Source: Microplitis mediator
Taxonomy: Eukaryota > Arthropoda > Insecta > Hymenoptera > Braconidae
Reading direction: 5' to 3'
Assembly (NCBI RefSeq): GCF_029852145.1
Contig: NC_079972.1
Location: forward strand, 14,196,986-14,260,985
Length of the DNA stretch: 64,000 bases
Shown here piece by piece: positions 1 through 10,776 of this stretch. Every line of letters begins with the position of its first letter. Positions within the stretch are counted from its first letter, which is position 1. The notes below the pieces were generated by a model that had not been told where the DNA came from, ran no database searches, and saw only the letters and a program-made list of their open reading frames with translations. The position numbers and the translations under genes are program-made.

Positions 1-512
1 GATCGATTTTCAGAGTTTGACATTAAAATGACAATAACTAGAAAAAAATGCGGAATTCAAAAAAACTTTATTCAAAATAACTTTTAGGGAATAAAATTGT
101 CTACAAAAAAGGTCTGATGATATTTTGTAATAAGTCTGATAGTTTCGCCGGAAAAGTAGAAAATCCCAAAATTTAATATGAATTCGACTTCAACCTCAAA
201 TAACTTTTGAACAAATAGATTCCTCAAAAAATGATAAGAATCTTTTTTTGTAGAGCATTTAATTCCCTACAAAAATATGCATGTCATTTATTCCTATGAC
301 GCATCGTTAGCTACTTATAAAAATCAGAAGACGTAAAAAAAATTTTTCCCATGTTATTCTTATGGGAAATAGAAAAGTGCGATGAGGAACCTCTTAATGT
401 TAATATTAAGAGCTCTAATTTTCACAGGCGTCTTTTTTTATCTAAATGAAACTTTTGAACCTGTTTGGAAAAAAAAAAAAAGTTTGTTCTTTTTTGGATC
501 ACCCTAGTGTAT
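1..512. repeat. Dispersed AT-rich repeat, cut by the window's left edge
   Basis: A run of poly-A/T rich, non-coding sequence that closes with TTTTTTGGATCACCCTAGTG near 495-511. That closing motif resembles the end of dispersed repeats I remember from insect genomes, but no second copy lies in this window. The left end is outside the window, so neither a partner terminus nor a target duplication can be checked. No open frame of note. Confidence 0.35.
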
Positions 513-1912
513 ATGTATAGATATACAGGTCGTTACAGTATGTAATCTGTTAACGTTTATTTGGATATTAAATTTACTGAGAAAAGTTGACACCAATGAA
601 AATTTAAATTAACGTAATAGGATTACGCTGTCATTGCGGGAGAGAGATACAGAGTGTGGATATATATGATGTCGTAAATGCGAAAAAAAATATGGATTTT
701 TTAATAGTGTTGTTCATGTAGAGCCGGTATATCTCCATGTATAATCTGTTTATAAACAACATTTTATTTTAATTTTGTTTTGTTTTATTTTTAAAAAGTA
801 TGTTCAGGCAAAAATATTGTTTACGACATATAGTGGGTACATAACTAATAATAAAATGAAAAAGTAACTACATTGCTCTTATAACTAGATTGCATTTTAA
901 ATATACATATACATATATATATAGATGTGTATTTTATTGGATGGAGTTTATATCAAGCGAGTTCTCAGCGACACAAGTTTACAAGAGGAATGCGGAACAG
1001 TATTGACATTAATTCGTGCAATACTAAGTAAAGGAATCTTATGGCCGATTGAATGTTCATCCGGTCTGCAATCTATTTGATTCTGTTACTAAACTATTTC
1101 AAAACTTGTAATTGTTCTTGCCAATTTATTTAAACTATTTTATTATCCATCAGAGTCTGTGATTTGTCGCATAAAATAAATTTATCGCTTAGAAAATTTT
1201 TGAATCTAAAATTGAATTATTGATGCCAATAAAATTTTTTCATGGTTTCAATTTACGCTGCGGTGATTTGTCTGAAGATTTGTCTGAAGACGAGTGTTGA
1301 ATGAAAAGTTAATTTTATGAAGGAGGCATTTAACTTTTTTTTAACCACAAGTGCGCATATATATGGCGAGAAGTTATTTATCGGACTAATAAGGTGACGA
1401 GTCAAAATATATCGGAAATTACTCAGAGTTATAGAGAAGCCCACGAGGCATTTGGTCAGCAAACAGACGAGTTGTAGAGAAGACTAGATGAAGAGGCTCC
1501 CACGTAGCAAACTGAAGTATATATCCTGTACTTCTTCTCTTCTTCTCTGGTTCTCTACTCTCTACTCTCTGCTCTCAACTCTTACTATCGAGCATCCGTT
1601 CGCCAATATAACGTGGGAACATGATGTACTAAACAAGCTATCGGCGAAACAACCTCAAGAGCTCTAAGAGAATTATCTGTATGTGTATAATTTCTCAAGA
1701 GGAATATAAAATTTTGAAAATCCGATAAGAATGATCGGTTAATATATTCCTATTACTTTGAATAACTTAATGCATCATATTATATCTTCAAACCATAAGA
1801 CAAGTAATGACTCAATCCGCTATCGACTCCATTTACGCAAAGTATTTGTTATTATTTATTCAAATGTACGTGCACTTGCGCACTATCATCAAAGACTGGG
1901 ACACAATTAACT
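513..1912. other. Non-coding stretch, nothing recognised
   Basis: No credible gene. It holds short AT runs (about 900-925) and a pyrimidine-rich CTCTACT-type low-complexity patch near 1530-1580. Short open frames on the minus strand here have no protein-like composition. Confidence 0.5.
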
Positions 1913-2708
1913 TGCTCTCTAAACATGAATAAGTGAAATAAGTGAATATTCACTGATTCTGCACAGAAAAAAAGTTGTTTTGAGTCAAGAAAATATTTTG
2001 GAAGACAAACGTTTTCGGGAATCAAGTCAAAATTTTCTTGAGCCAAGAGAATTTGTCTTGGTTAAAAAAAATTCGTCTTGGTCGGACAAGATTTCTACTT
2101 TATCTGAGAAAATTTAGGTTTCCAAAAAAATTTTCTTGAATCAAAAATATTTAGGGGAAGGGGGGGGGGGGGGGGCAAAACGGGATGCTTAACGAAAAAT
2201 TTAGTTTTTAGGGACATACATATTGTAAATTAGCTTCATTTTGATTCTATTTGAAATAAATATAACGAATTTGAGACTGCCATCAGAAAAAAAATTTTTA
2301 TTTTCTGCGGGCAAAATGGGATACCCCAAAAAAAAGTAATTTTTTTTTTTTTTTTTTCAAGTGAATAAAATTGATGTAATAATGTCTTTCTAAATTGATG
2401 TAAGTAATAAAATTTACTCTCAACATATTTTTAAAGAAGTTTTTCCTTGTTATTTCTTTTCAAAATTTGAAATTGGCGCCAATATTATACTTTTCGCAAA
2501 AAATATAAAAATGTTTTTTTTTAGCTTTTAATAGTGTAAAATGATACTACCCGGGAAAAACGGATTAGATCTGACCAGATATAATTATATCTGGTCAGAT
2601 CTAATTATATCTGATCAGATCTATTTATATCTAGTTAGATATGGGATTTGAGATATAATCAGATCTAGTCATATCTGATCAGATCTAAACAGATATAACT
2701 ATATCTGG

Positions 2709-3136
2709 GTTGAAAAATTCATCAGACATGAACAGATCTAGTCATATCTGATCAGATCTACACAGATATAACTATATCTGAGTTGAAAAATAGCTCAGAC
2801 ATGATCAGATCTAGTCATATCCGATCAGATCTAAACAGATATAACTATATCTGAGTTAAAAAATTCATCAGACATGATCAGATCTAGTCATATCTGATCA
2901 GATCTAAACAGTTATAACTATATCTGGATTGCAAAATACATTAGTCATGAAAAGGTCTTATCATATCTGGCCAGATCTAAACAGATATAACTATATCTGA
3001 ATTGCAAAATGCATTAGACATGAAAAGGTCTTATCATATCTGGCCAGATCTAAACAGATATAACTATATCTGGATTGCAAAATACATTAGACATGAAAAG
3101 GTCTTATCATATCTGGCCAGATATAACTATATCGAA
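2709..3136. repeat. 73-bp tandem array of palindromic units
   Basis: The motif G(T)TTGAAAAAT-type spacer recurs at 2709, 2782, 2855, 2928, 3001 and 3074, exactly 73 bp apart each time. The final unit is shortened by about 10 bp (next occurrence at 3137). Each unit holds an AGATCT/GATCAGATCT block and an AGATATAACTATATCTG block. The first three units keep ATTCATCAGACATG-like spacers and the later ones ATTAGACATGAAAAGG, so the array has two subtypes. Confidence 0.85.
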
Positions 3137-3540
3137 GTTGTCAACAGCATCAGATTCGATCAGATCCGATTAAGTAGTTACCCGGGGAAAATGATTTTGA
3201 TCTGACCAGATAAAATTATATCTGATCAGATAAAATTATATCTTTGCAGATCATTTATATCTGATCAGAACTAATAATTACACATGATCAGATCTTATTA
3301 TATCTGGCCAACCACCGTTTATATCCGGTCAGATCTAATGAGATATAATTAGATCTAGGCTAGATAGACTGTCAGACATGATTATATCTAGTCAGATCGG
3401 CGTATATGTCGTAAGATCTGACCAGATATAACTATATCTGAACTAAATACAACAATTAACATAATCAGATCTTGTTATATCTGCTCAGATATAATCATGA
3501 AAATTGTTCATATCTGATTATTTACATTCACGCGATCACA

Positions 3541-3616
3541 TACGTGGAGCAGCGCAGTGGATAGCGTCAAAGACTTTGGATCTGAAGGATGCAGGTTCGA
3601 GCCCAGCAGTCATCGG
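3541..3616 (+). repeat. tRNA-like segment (SINE-type head) inside the CCCGGG element
   Basis: AGCAGCGCAGTGGATAGCG matches the pol III A box and D arm of a tRNA, and GCAGGTTCGAGCCC (about 3591-3604) matches the B box and T arm. Between them a loop CTTTGGA sits where an anticodon loop belongs. The overall body resembles an arginine tRNA. The anticodon stem pairs poorly and the T stem has one mismatch, so it is not a functional tRNA. A unique 3' part follows, running into a T-rich tract near 3708-3739. The outer limits and target duplication are not resolved. Confidence 0.55.
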
Positions 3617-4149
3617 GATTTTTTCATCAATCAAATTCATGTATAACTCTTCTAAGTAACGTTTCTAATACGTTAGATTACATTTCGGATCGAATGAAAA
3701 CTATATTATTTTTTTTTGCAATTTAATTTTGTTTTTTTAATAGGGATCCCGGGAAAAAAGGTTTAGATCTGGCCACATATAATTATATCTGATCAGATCT
3801 GTCCAGATCTCGTCAGATAGAGACAATTTAAAGATCTGGCCAGATCTGACAAATCAGATCTGATCAGATATAATTATATATGGTCAGATCTAAATCGTTT
3901 TCCCCGGGTAGATGTCATTTTTGACCATTTTCGAAAGTTTTTCGAGAAAAAAAAATTTTTACGAAATTTTGAGGGTATCCCATTTTGCCGGCCTATCCCA
4001 TTTTGCCCCCCCCCTTCCCCTACCTTCAGTCGAGAATTTTATTTTTCTGTGTGAGTGCCAACTGAACCACTTTTTGAAATTAGTGGTTCGGTTTGCACTT
4101 GAAATTAGTGAATATTCACTAATTTTCACTAATTCATCTTTAGAGAGTG

Positions 4150-4838
4150 AGCGAATAATTATTTCTTGTGGCTTTTGAGCACCAGATGTAAACTGTTTTT
4201 ATTTATTTCGAGGAAATTTAATTTTACTTCACAATAATTTCTTTGAGAAAAATCTCCAATGATATATATGTATATATGTAGACACAGATTTTTATTATTT
4301 ATTTATATTGACAGTCTCCGACGATAGAGTAAAAGAATAATTAATAAGCCTCTGTCGGGAAATTTAAATGACTTTTTTTATGGTGAGGATTTTAGATGCC
4401 GCCATAGACGTCTTTTTTTTATATATTGATGGATAAAGTATAATGAGCACTCAAGCAAAGCAGTACATATAGACTGGACGAATACAAGTCACAGAAAGAA
4501 AGAGAAAATGGACGAGGATGTTTAAACGACACAATGACGAGCGAGCTCGGCAAACAAGACACTTGCTTAGGTACACACGTGCACGACTCTCTTATACTTG
4601 AGCAAACAAGATTGCGTACATGCTAGCATTATTCTCATCTGGAGCTTATATTCTACTCTGGAGCGTACTTACAATCTACTGCGGGGCTTTCGTGGCCTTT
4701 ACTCAGCTTAAATCCATAAAACCAAATTCAATAACATTTATTAATCAATTGGTAAATAACTTTCTTTCTCATTCACCAATTATTAATCAGAGTCCATTAA
4801 AACACACATACACACATGCGTACAAAAAGTTATAGACG
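4150..4838. other. Non-coding stretch between two elements
   Basis: No gene-like content. A short TATATG run lies near 4262-4280. The open frame beginning at 4620 lacks protein-like composition and any recognisable domain. Confidence 0.5.
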
Positions 4839-4840
4839 TA

Positions 4841-5570
4841 CTCTCTAAAACTAAATAAGTGAAAATTTTACTAATTGAAATAGTGATCTTAAAATTCACT
4901 ACAAAATTAGTGATTTTGAATTAGATTCACTAATTCATTAGTGATTCCCCGGATTCTACAATGATTACTAGTGGCGCCTCGCTTAAGGACTTTTTATTCT
5001 ATCGTTGAATTATCAAATTCAGGGCAAAATTAATTACGATAATTTTTAAATACAACTGAACAGTATTAATTCAAGTAAGTTAATTAAATAAAACCTAATT
5101 TAGTTGCTAAATAATACATCTTGTTATTTTTTAATAGCTTTATATTTTTACTCCAACTTTTTTTACCGAACCTGAATCAAAACCATTATTGACAATAGAT
5201 TCAGGTTATGAGTTATAATTATGATATAAATATTTACCGTATGAAAGTAATTTTAATTGTTAATTTAGTCGATCAAGTTGCTAAAAAAATTTTATAATCA
5301 ATTACAAATAATAATCATAATAATAATAATATTTTGATACAATATTATTAGTAACGATACAATATTTTTCCAAATAAATCCTCGTCAACAAGTGAATTAG
5401 TACATTTTTGACTAATTCAATCAGTGAAATTTTCACTAATTCTATATGTTGTTTTTTTTACTAATTCAAAAGTGAATAGTCACTAATTCATAGTCGTATA
5501 CTTTGGACAATTTAGATTAGTGAATATTCACAAGTAATTAGTGGTTTTTCACTAATTTAGTTTTAGAGAG
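4841..5570. mobile_element. 730-bp CTCTCTAAAAC MITE, copy 1
   Basis: It begins CTCTCTAAAACTAAATAAGT and ends ACTAATTTAGTTTTAGAGAG, with inverted termini about 25 bp long. TA flanks both ends (4839-4840, 5571-5572). Near-identical copy in the same orientation at 47019-47749; the differences I could count by eye are a handful of substitutions and one indel. Internal copies of ATTAGTGAA/TTCACTAAT make subterminal repeats. It has no open frame, so it must depend on a transposase from elsewhere. Confidence 0.85.
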
Positions 5571-5576
5571 TACGTA

Positions 5577-5814
5577 CACTCAGAAAATTATATGATAGGA
5601 ATTATCATCTAGTGATGGTGAAATTTTAACTATCAATCCAATAGTAGTGAATATTATCTAGATGATTGTATAAATCATCTAGATCGTATGTTTACCATAT
5701 GGACGATAATTGTTACGATCATGTATGTTAACTAGAGTTAATTACTATTATTATTCTAAATAGTTATATTTATAATTTCTGATGGTAACAATTACCATCA
5801 GAAATTATAATAGT
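5577..5814. mobile_element. CACTCAG-ended MITE, left part only
   Basis: It starts CACTCAGAAAATTATATGAT (5577) after a TA and matches the left half of the complete copy at 6030-6349 (shared GATAGTAGTGAATATTATCT and a TCTAGATGATTG block). It has no matching right end before the CACTGTAAAAAA terminus at 5817, so it is truncated or interrupted. Confidence 0.6.
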
Positions 5815-5816
5815 TA

Positions 5817-6027
5817 CACTGTAAAAAATCGGGAGTGAATCCGGATTTAATTTAAATCCGAATTCACTCCGCATTCATTCCGGTTTCGCTAGGATTCAGA
5901 TAAATCCTAGAGCAAAAACGCTGGCACATAAAAATTACAGAAGAACATTTCTCTATAATTTCTCTAGGATTCAGAGAAGTCTCTAGGAAAAACGCTAGCA
6001 CATAAAAGTTAAGGAAGAACATTTCTC
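5817..6027. mobile_element. CACTGTAAAAA-ended element fragment with internal direct repeat
   Basis: It starts CACTGTAAAAAATCGGGAG after a TA (5815-5816). The GGAGTGAATCCGGATT body is the same family as 26343-26885. From about 5887 a roughly 70-bp unit containing CTAGGATTCAGA, AAAAACGCT(G/A)GCACATAAAA and GAAGAACATTTCTCT occurs twice in tandem. The right terminus is not recognised; the next element begins at 6030. Confidence 0.55.
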
Positions 6028-6029
6028 TA

Positions 6030-6349
6030 CACTCAGAAAATTAAATGATAGAAATTATCATCTAGTAATGGTAAAATTTTTACTATCAATCCGATAGTAG
6101 TGAATATTATCTAGATGATTGAATAAATCATCTAGATCATAATAATATTAATTACAATACCTGATAGTAACTGTTATCATCATGATGGTAATTTTTACTA
6201 TCCTGATAATAACCGGTATCATCCTGATGTTATTATCTCTATTAAAAAAAATTATAACACTATTTTGGCATTTGAAAACTTTCGAATCATTCTAGATGAT
6301 TGGAATCAAAATTTAGGATAATAAACACAATTACTTAATTTTCTGAGTG
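6030..6349. mobile_element. CACTCAG-ended MITE, complete
   Basis: 320 bp from CACTCAGAAAATTAAATGAT to AATTTTCTGAGTG, an inverted terminal match, flanked by TA on both sides (6028-6029, 6350-6351). Inside are several short inverted pairs (ATCATCTAGATGATT type). It encodes nothing. Confidence 0.75.
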
Positions 6350-6351
6350 TA

Positions 6352-9300
6352 GGCTACTTTATATTTGCTTTTTATATACGACTTTTATATATAACTTTTT
6401 TTTAGTGATCGGGTTTTTCAATAGCTTTTTGTTGCAAAAACAAACCGAGCACCGTTTTCTGTCTACCTGAGATCGTTTTTCGACGTGAGAAACATCGCGA
6501 TGAATTTGTGTGCGAAGACGCAATTCTAGACCCGACACTAAGACAGACGACTTGACAACGAACCCAAGGTGTGGACCGAACAGCCATCCCATTTTGTCCA
6601 CATATACAGACATATACATGCATTCATACATTTATATATAAATCTATCTATATATATATACATATATATCCGAGATCGAGATATCTCCTTTTTCTCCGAA
6701 CGGCGAGCCACCAGACAAAGCGATTTAGACCGTTGGATATTTTGCTACGACCATTAAATCGTGTTATCGGTACCAGCTATTTTTTTACGTTTTTCGTTGG
6801 TTACATTTTTATTTTTTAGTCAAGAATCGAGAATGGAGAATGGGAGAGTTTAAGTTGAGACTTGGGAATCGAGAATTGAGACTGGACGATGTAGAGTCCA
6901 GAGTCGAGAATGATCTCGAGCAGTGTGTGGAAAGAATATAACAAAAATCACAGACACTCACACACTACACCCAATAACTTATTTTTGAGAGCCCGAACAA
7001 AATAAATTAATAAGAAGAGGTGATAAATTGATTATGTAGATGCAATTCTTATTTAAAAGGAGTTATGTATATATGCATACATTTTAAAAAATAATAAAAA
7101 GAAAAAGGTATGCAGATTAACTTGTCGAAAATTAATGGTGATGAGAGAAAAGGATTAGCAAGCATGATGACACTCAACATCATCTTACAAGTGACATTAA
7201 TCCATACAGTCATTCTAAATTGGTGATACGCATAAATATATGCATAAAAAATAAAAATAAGACTGAGTTTCGGTGATGTTATATTCTCAATGAGACGAAA
7301 TATTCTGTTGCAGTTGTCATGACGTTTAACATCAAAGTATCTCATTAAATATAAATATCAGAAATGGATAATGGTTAATTAATCTGTGTATGAAACGTTA
7401 GACTGTGTCACTTAGTACCATTTTTTAACGTTTCCTCTTCAAAAATTTCTGTCAGCTCTTAATTAGATTTTTAAATGTCGCTCTGAATTTTATATCGCTT
7501 CCTGTCTGACATAAATAATTTAATTATTTTCTCTATTTATTGTTGTATTGTCTGACAATATTTTTTTTTGTATCTTTCATTATGAAACCTTTCAAATTTT
7601 GAATTCGTCAATTTTTCAATGAGACCGTTGTTGTAACTGATGAAATTTTCTACTAAATTTCGGTCGATCGATAAACAATTCCATGCCCTTTGATTGATAA
7701 GGCCAGAAAAAATTTTTTTATCATGAAAAGTATGAAATAAAATATTTATTTTAGTATTTGAAACATAAAATTTTGAGCGGCGGCCAGATAAATCTATATC
7801 TCGATCACTTTCTGACAATAAATAAATTTTTGAGTTTTATCCATTGGTTGCATTAATGACTCATGACTCATGTCATGATGAGTTTGTATTGTGAGTCATG
7901 AGTAGGGATGCGGCGGCGTTAGTTAAAAATTTTATGGTTTCTCAAAAAAAAAGTAAGTCCTCAAGTTAAATCAACAATGGGGTTTACGAGTTTTAATCGT
8001 AGAAAAGTATAAAATCTTATAAGTTGAGTGTGTGGGTAGAGATCGTAGAGTCTGAGACCAAACAAGGCTGATATAAAACACGACAAAATGTAAGAAAAAC
8101 AAGTGGATCCGTTCCAGCTTTATATTTTTCTCTCTTATCGCGTGAAGAAGCCGACTATGACGACGATACTTTAGAGAGCTCGGGCTATAAATAATCATAA
8201 AAGTAATGTAGTTATCCACTGTTTTTAAAAAAATATAACTTGCCATGAAAATAAAAGCTGATAAAAAAACAATAAAAAAAAAAATTTTCATTTTTTTTAA
8301 AACCACTCCAGAAATTATTTTTATAAATAATAAATTTATCATTTCTCAGTAAATAAAAATAAAAGCAAATGTTAGTTTTTCTACTTTTCAATGTCGATAA
8401 GATAAAAAATATATATATCAATATATTTAAATTGCGTAAACATTTTATTTCATTTCGTTATTTTAAATACGGATATAAAAAATATACGCGTTCAGATAAA
8501 TGACGGTGATGAAAATTCTATTGGAAATTCATCATTTTTTTGGTTATAAAACCTTAAGTATTTTTTTTTAAGCCCCGCTCAGCTAGTCGGTGAATTTTAT
8601 CGCCACAAAACTCGCAATTGCATATGTGCTGGTTTTTATGATCACGCAACTTTACGACGATCTCATCCTGAGCTTATATTCTTTGAACGTCTCTGCGGGT
8701 TTTTTTTTTTATCCTACGGATATTTACACGTATGGCATACACATATGTACATTACCGAGAACTATAATACTATCTTTAATATGTAGAATGTATATTTGTT
8801 CAAAGGTATACAAAGTGTGATAAATGTATATACAGATACCAAAATATATATACTTTGTTGTAGTGTTTTTTTAAGAATCCTTGTTAAAATAAATTAACTT
8901 GTGTTTTATTTAATTAATAGTTATATTTTGCAGACACCTCGCACATATCCCGAGTTTTTATGACAGGACATGTGGCTCAGCTCTTTACTTAATATTTATT
9001 TTTACGTAAGATAAAAATTATTCAAATTCTACTTAACAAACAAGACGTTAAAATATATATAGATTTATGCTAAAAAGGATATCAGGCGATACATTAACAA
9101 ATTTTATATATTAATTATAATAGGGTATTAAAAATATGTCCCCGAAGATTTATCCGAGCTTCAAAGGCCTGTATATATATGTACCCGTGCATATAATATT
9201 TTTGTACGAACGAGATTAGTACGAGAATGATCGGATTATTTTAGAAGTCGTAAATTGACTTGAGTGCTTACGGGGAATCTGCTACCGCAAAGTTTATGGA

Positions 9301-10343
9301 GCATGATATTACTTTTCGCGAATAAGAGGACCCAAGTAGGGAAATACCGGATACGATACTCCGGAAAAGAGAATCGACATTATACTGAAAATTTAATCGC
9401 CGATGGTAACCCGCGTACATGCTCACTTGGTTATAGACTTTATGCTCAGAACTTTTTTTTTATTAATGTCCCCGAAACTATAATAATAAATATCAACACA
9501 TAAGTATATTAAACTTTTTTTGAGATTTTCCTTTAATAGAAATTTCAAGTTTTGATCTTCTTAAAAGTTTTTGAATACGAAATTTTGAATTTATTAAATA
9601 TTTTATTAGGGCTTATGATTGAACAAAAAAAAAGAATTATTTTGAAGACGAGAAATAAATCCTTTGAAAGAGCAAATTTAGTGGGTCCATCGACTACCTT
9701 TATAAAGGACAGGTTTTTATGTACGGTTCGATGAACGAACCTCAGTACTAGAGACTTTTTAATAATATTTTGATAGATCCTCCGTCTGACACTTTGCGAA
9801 TGCCATGTAACATTTCACGGTCTCTTGGAACGGAGCGTTATATTGAAGTTGATGGTCAAAACATTGACGGATTAACTTTTACCGCGATTTATAATATCGT
9901 ATATACATATAGAGAGTTAATATAACAAGAATGATTTTTTTTCCCATCAATAACCCGACATTTTTCATATTATGATTCAGTGCTTGAGCTCAATTCGCCA
10001 TAGCAACTGATGGAGTTTGAGGCCTCAGTGATTTGTGGCCGAATAAATATGTATTGCTATATATTCATATGTATTATTCTCGGTGTGCATGCACTTGTGA
10101 GAAACGTGCATCTAATAATCGAGCAATACACTCTTCACGCCCTTCAATCAACCTAAAAGCTTTCGCAATGGTTTATTAAAATCATGAAATTCAGTCCGAG
10201 TTGCGGGTATTGTCTACTCAAGCGGTAGCGTGTAGCCAATCACAGCAAGCTGTTAAAGTCATGCTATATGCAACTAATTGCGGTGAGATTCGATAGTATT
10301 ATCGACTGGAAATAGATTATAAGGCGCTTTAAACCAACATTAT
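6352..10343. other. Long non-coding stretch, apparently single-copy
   Basis: No gene could be supported on either strand. Visible items are a TA-rich microsatellite near 6635-6670, a GAGAATGGGAGA/GTCGAGAAT purine-rich patch near 6825-6930, and a cluster of TGACTCA sites at 7857-7898 (listed separately). A minus-strand frame at 7537-7818 has moderately mixed composition but no motif I recognise. Confidence 0.5.
7857..7898. promoter_or_regulatory. Cluster of three AP-1/bZIP-type sites
   Basis: TGACTCA at 7857-7863, TGACTCA at 7864-7870 and TGAGTCA at 7892-7898 fit the AP-1 (Fos/Jun-type bZIP) consensus. Three 7-mers within 42 bp is denser than expected by chance, but the local TCATGA repeats could also explain it. 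No gene nearby is known. Confidence 0.25.
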
Positions 10344-10345
10344 AT

Positions 10346-10774
10346 CCCGAGTCGAAATTTAGAGCCCATTTAGAGCCTTCTAAAGTCGGACCTGTTTCGG
10401 ACTTGGAGGCTCTAAATAGAATCTGTTTCTATGTTAAATTAGGTCCGATTTTGGTCCCTGAGGTGCTACAAATTTCCGTTTTCAGCACTTGCGGGCTCAA
10501 TCTAGGACCTGATGAAAATTAAAATTAGGTCCGATTTAGGGCCTGTAAGCCCTGGTTTATTGTAATAATAATAATATTAATAATAATCATCATAAATTAT
10601 TCAATTATAATGAATTACGGGACTTATATTGTCGAACTTGAAGGCTCAAAATCGGACCTCTCAGTGAATGTTAGGACCTCCAGGTTCAAAGTCGGAGCTA
10701 CAGGACTACAGGGCTCTAAATCGGATCTATTTAGGGCTAGAGGGACCTATATAGGCTCTAAATTTCGACTCGGG
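10346..10774. mobile_element. 429-bp CCCGAG MITE, copy 1
   Basis: It starts CCCGAGTCGAAATTTAGAG and ends CTCTAAATTTCGACTCGGG, flanked by AT (10344-10345 and 10775-10776). The body is rich in GGTCCGATTT and its complement, with an AATAATAATATT core around 10563-10590. The copy at 45305-45733 has the same length (429 bp) and lies in the opposite orientation. Confidence 0.85.
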
Positions 10775-10776
10775 AT

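Larger units (their letters stand above)
2550..3908. mobile_element. CCCGGG-ended element built of AGATCT/ATATCTG palindromes
   Basis: The left terminus is CCCGGGAAAAACGG (2550). The right terminus is CGTTTTCCCCGGG (ending 3908). Flanks are TA (2548-2549) and TA (3909-3910). Nearly the whole body consists of variations on AGATCTGATCAGATATAAT and its complement. Two further left-type termini occur inside (CCCGGGGAAAATG at 3181, CCCGGGAAAAAAGG at 3748), so it is probably a composite of at least two copies. It contains a 73-bp tandem array and a tRNA-like segment. Confidence 0.7.
2154..4020. mobile_element. GGGGAAGG-ended MITE, interrupted by a further insertion
   Basis: It starts GGGGAAGG followed by a G run (to 2175) and CAAAACGGGAT, and ends ATTTTGCC, a C run, then CTTCCCC (4020). 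Flanks are TA (2152-2153) and TA (4021-4022), an exact duplication of the TA present once in the intact CACAG copy at 31555. Shared internal landmarks with the copies at 24227 and 42833 are TTCTGCGGGCAAA and a GGTACCCC-like block. Sequence 2550-3908 inside it is another insertion. Confidence 0.8.
1961..4051. mobile_element. CACAG-ended MITE, interrupted by a further insertion
   Basis: It starts CACAGAAAAAAAG (1961) and ends TTTTTCTGTG (4051), flanked by TG on both sides (1959-1960 and 4052-4053). An uninterrupted copy lies at 31555-31777. Alignment of the two shows the shared body breaking after AATATTTA (2153) and resuming at TACCTTCAGTCGAG (4021), so 2154-4020 is a later insertion. The intact length would be about 223 bp. 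It encodes nothing. Confidence 0.8.
1915..4147. mobile_element. CTCTCTAAA-ended inverted-repeat element, host of a nested stack
   Basis: The left end reads CTCTCTAAACATGAATAAGT (from 1915). The right end at 4139-4147 is TTTAGAGAG, preceded by an inverted match containing GTGAATATTCACT. Flanks are TG (1913-1914) and TG (4148-4149), a 2-bp target duplication. Without the insert the element would be only about 140 bp. It is related by its ends to the 730-bp copies at 4841 and 47019. Another complete element sits inside it from 1961 to 4051. No coding capacity, so it is non-autonomous. Confidence 0.7.

Noticed and set aside
3541..3616. Functional tRNA gene
   Set aside because: The anticodon stem does not pair properly, the T stem has a mismatch and no clean acceptor stem is visible; a SINE-type relic fits better.
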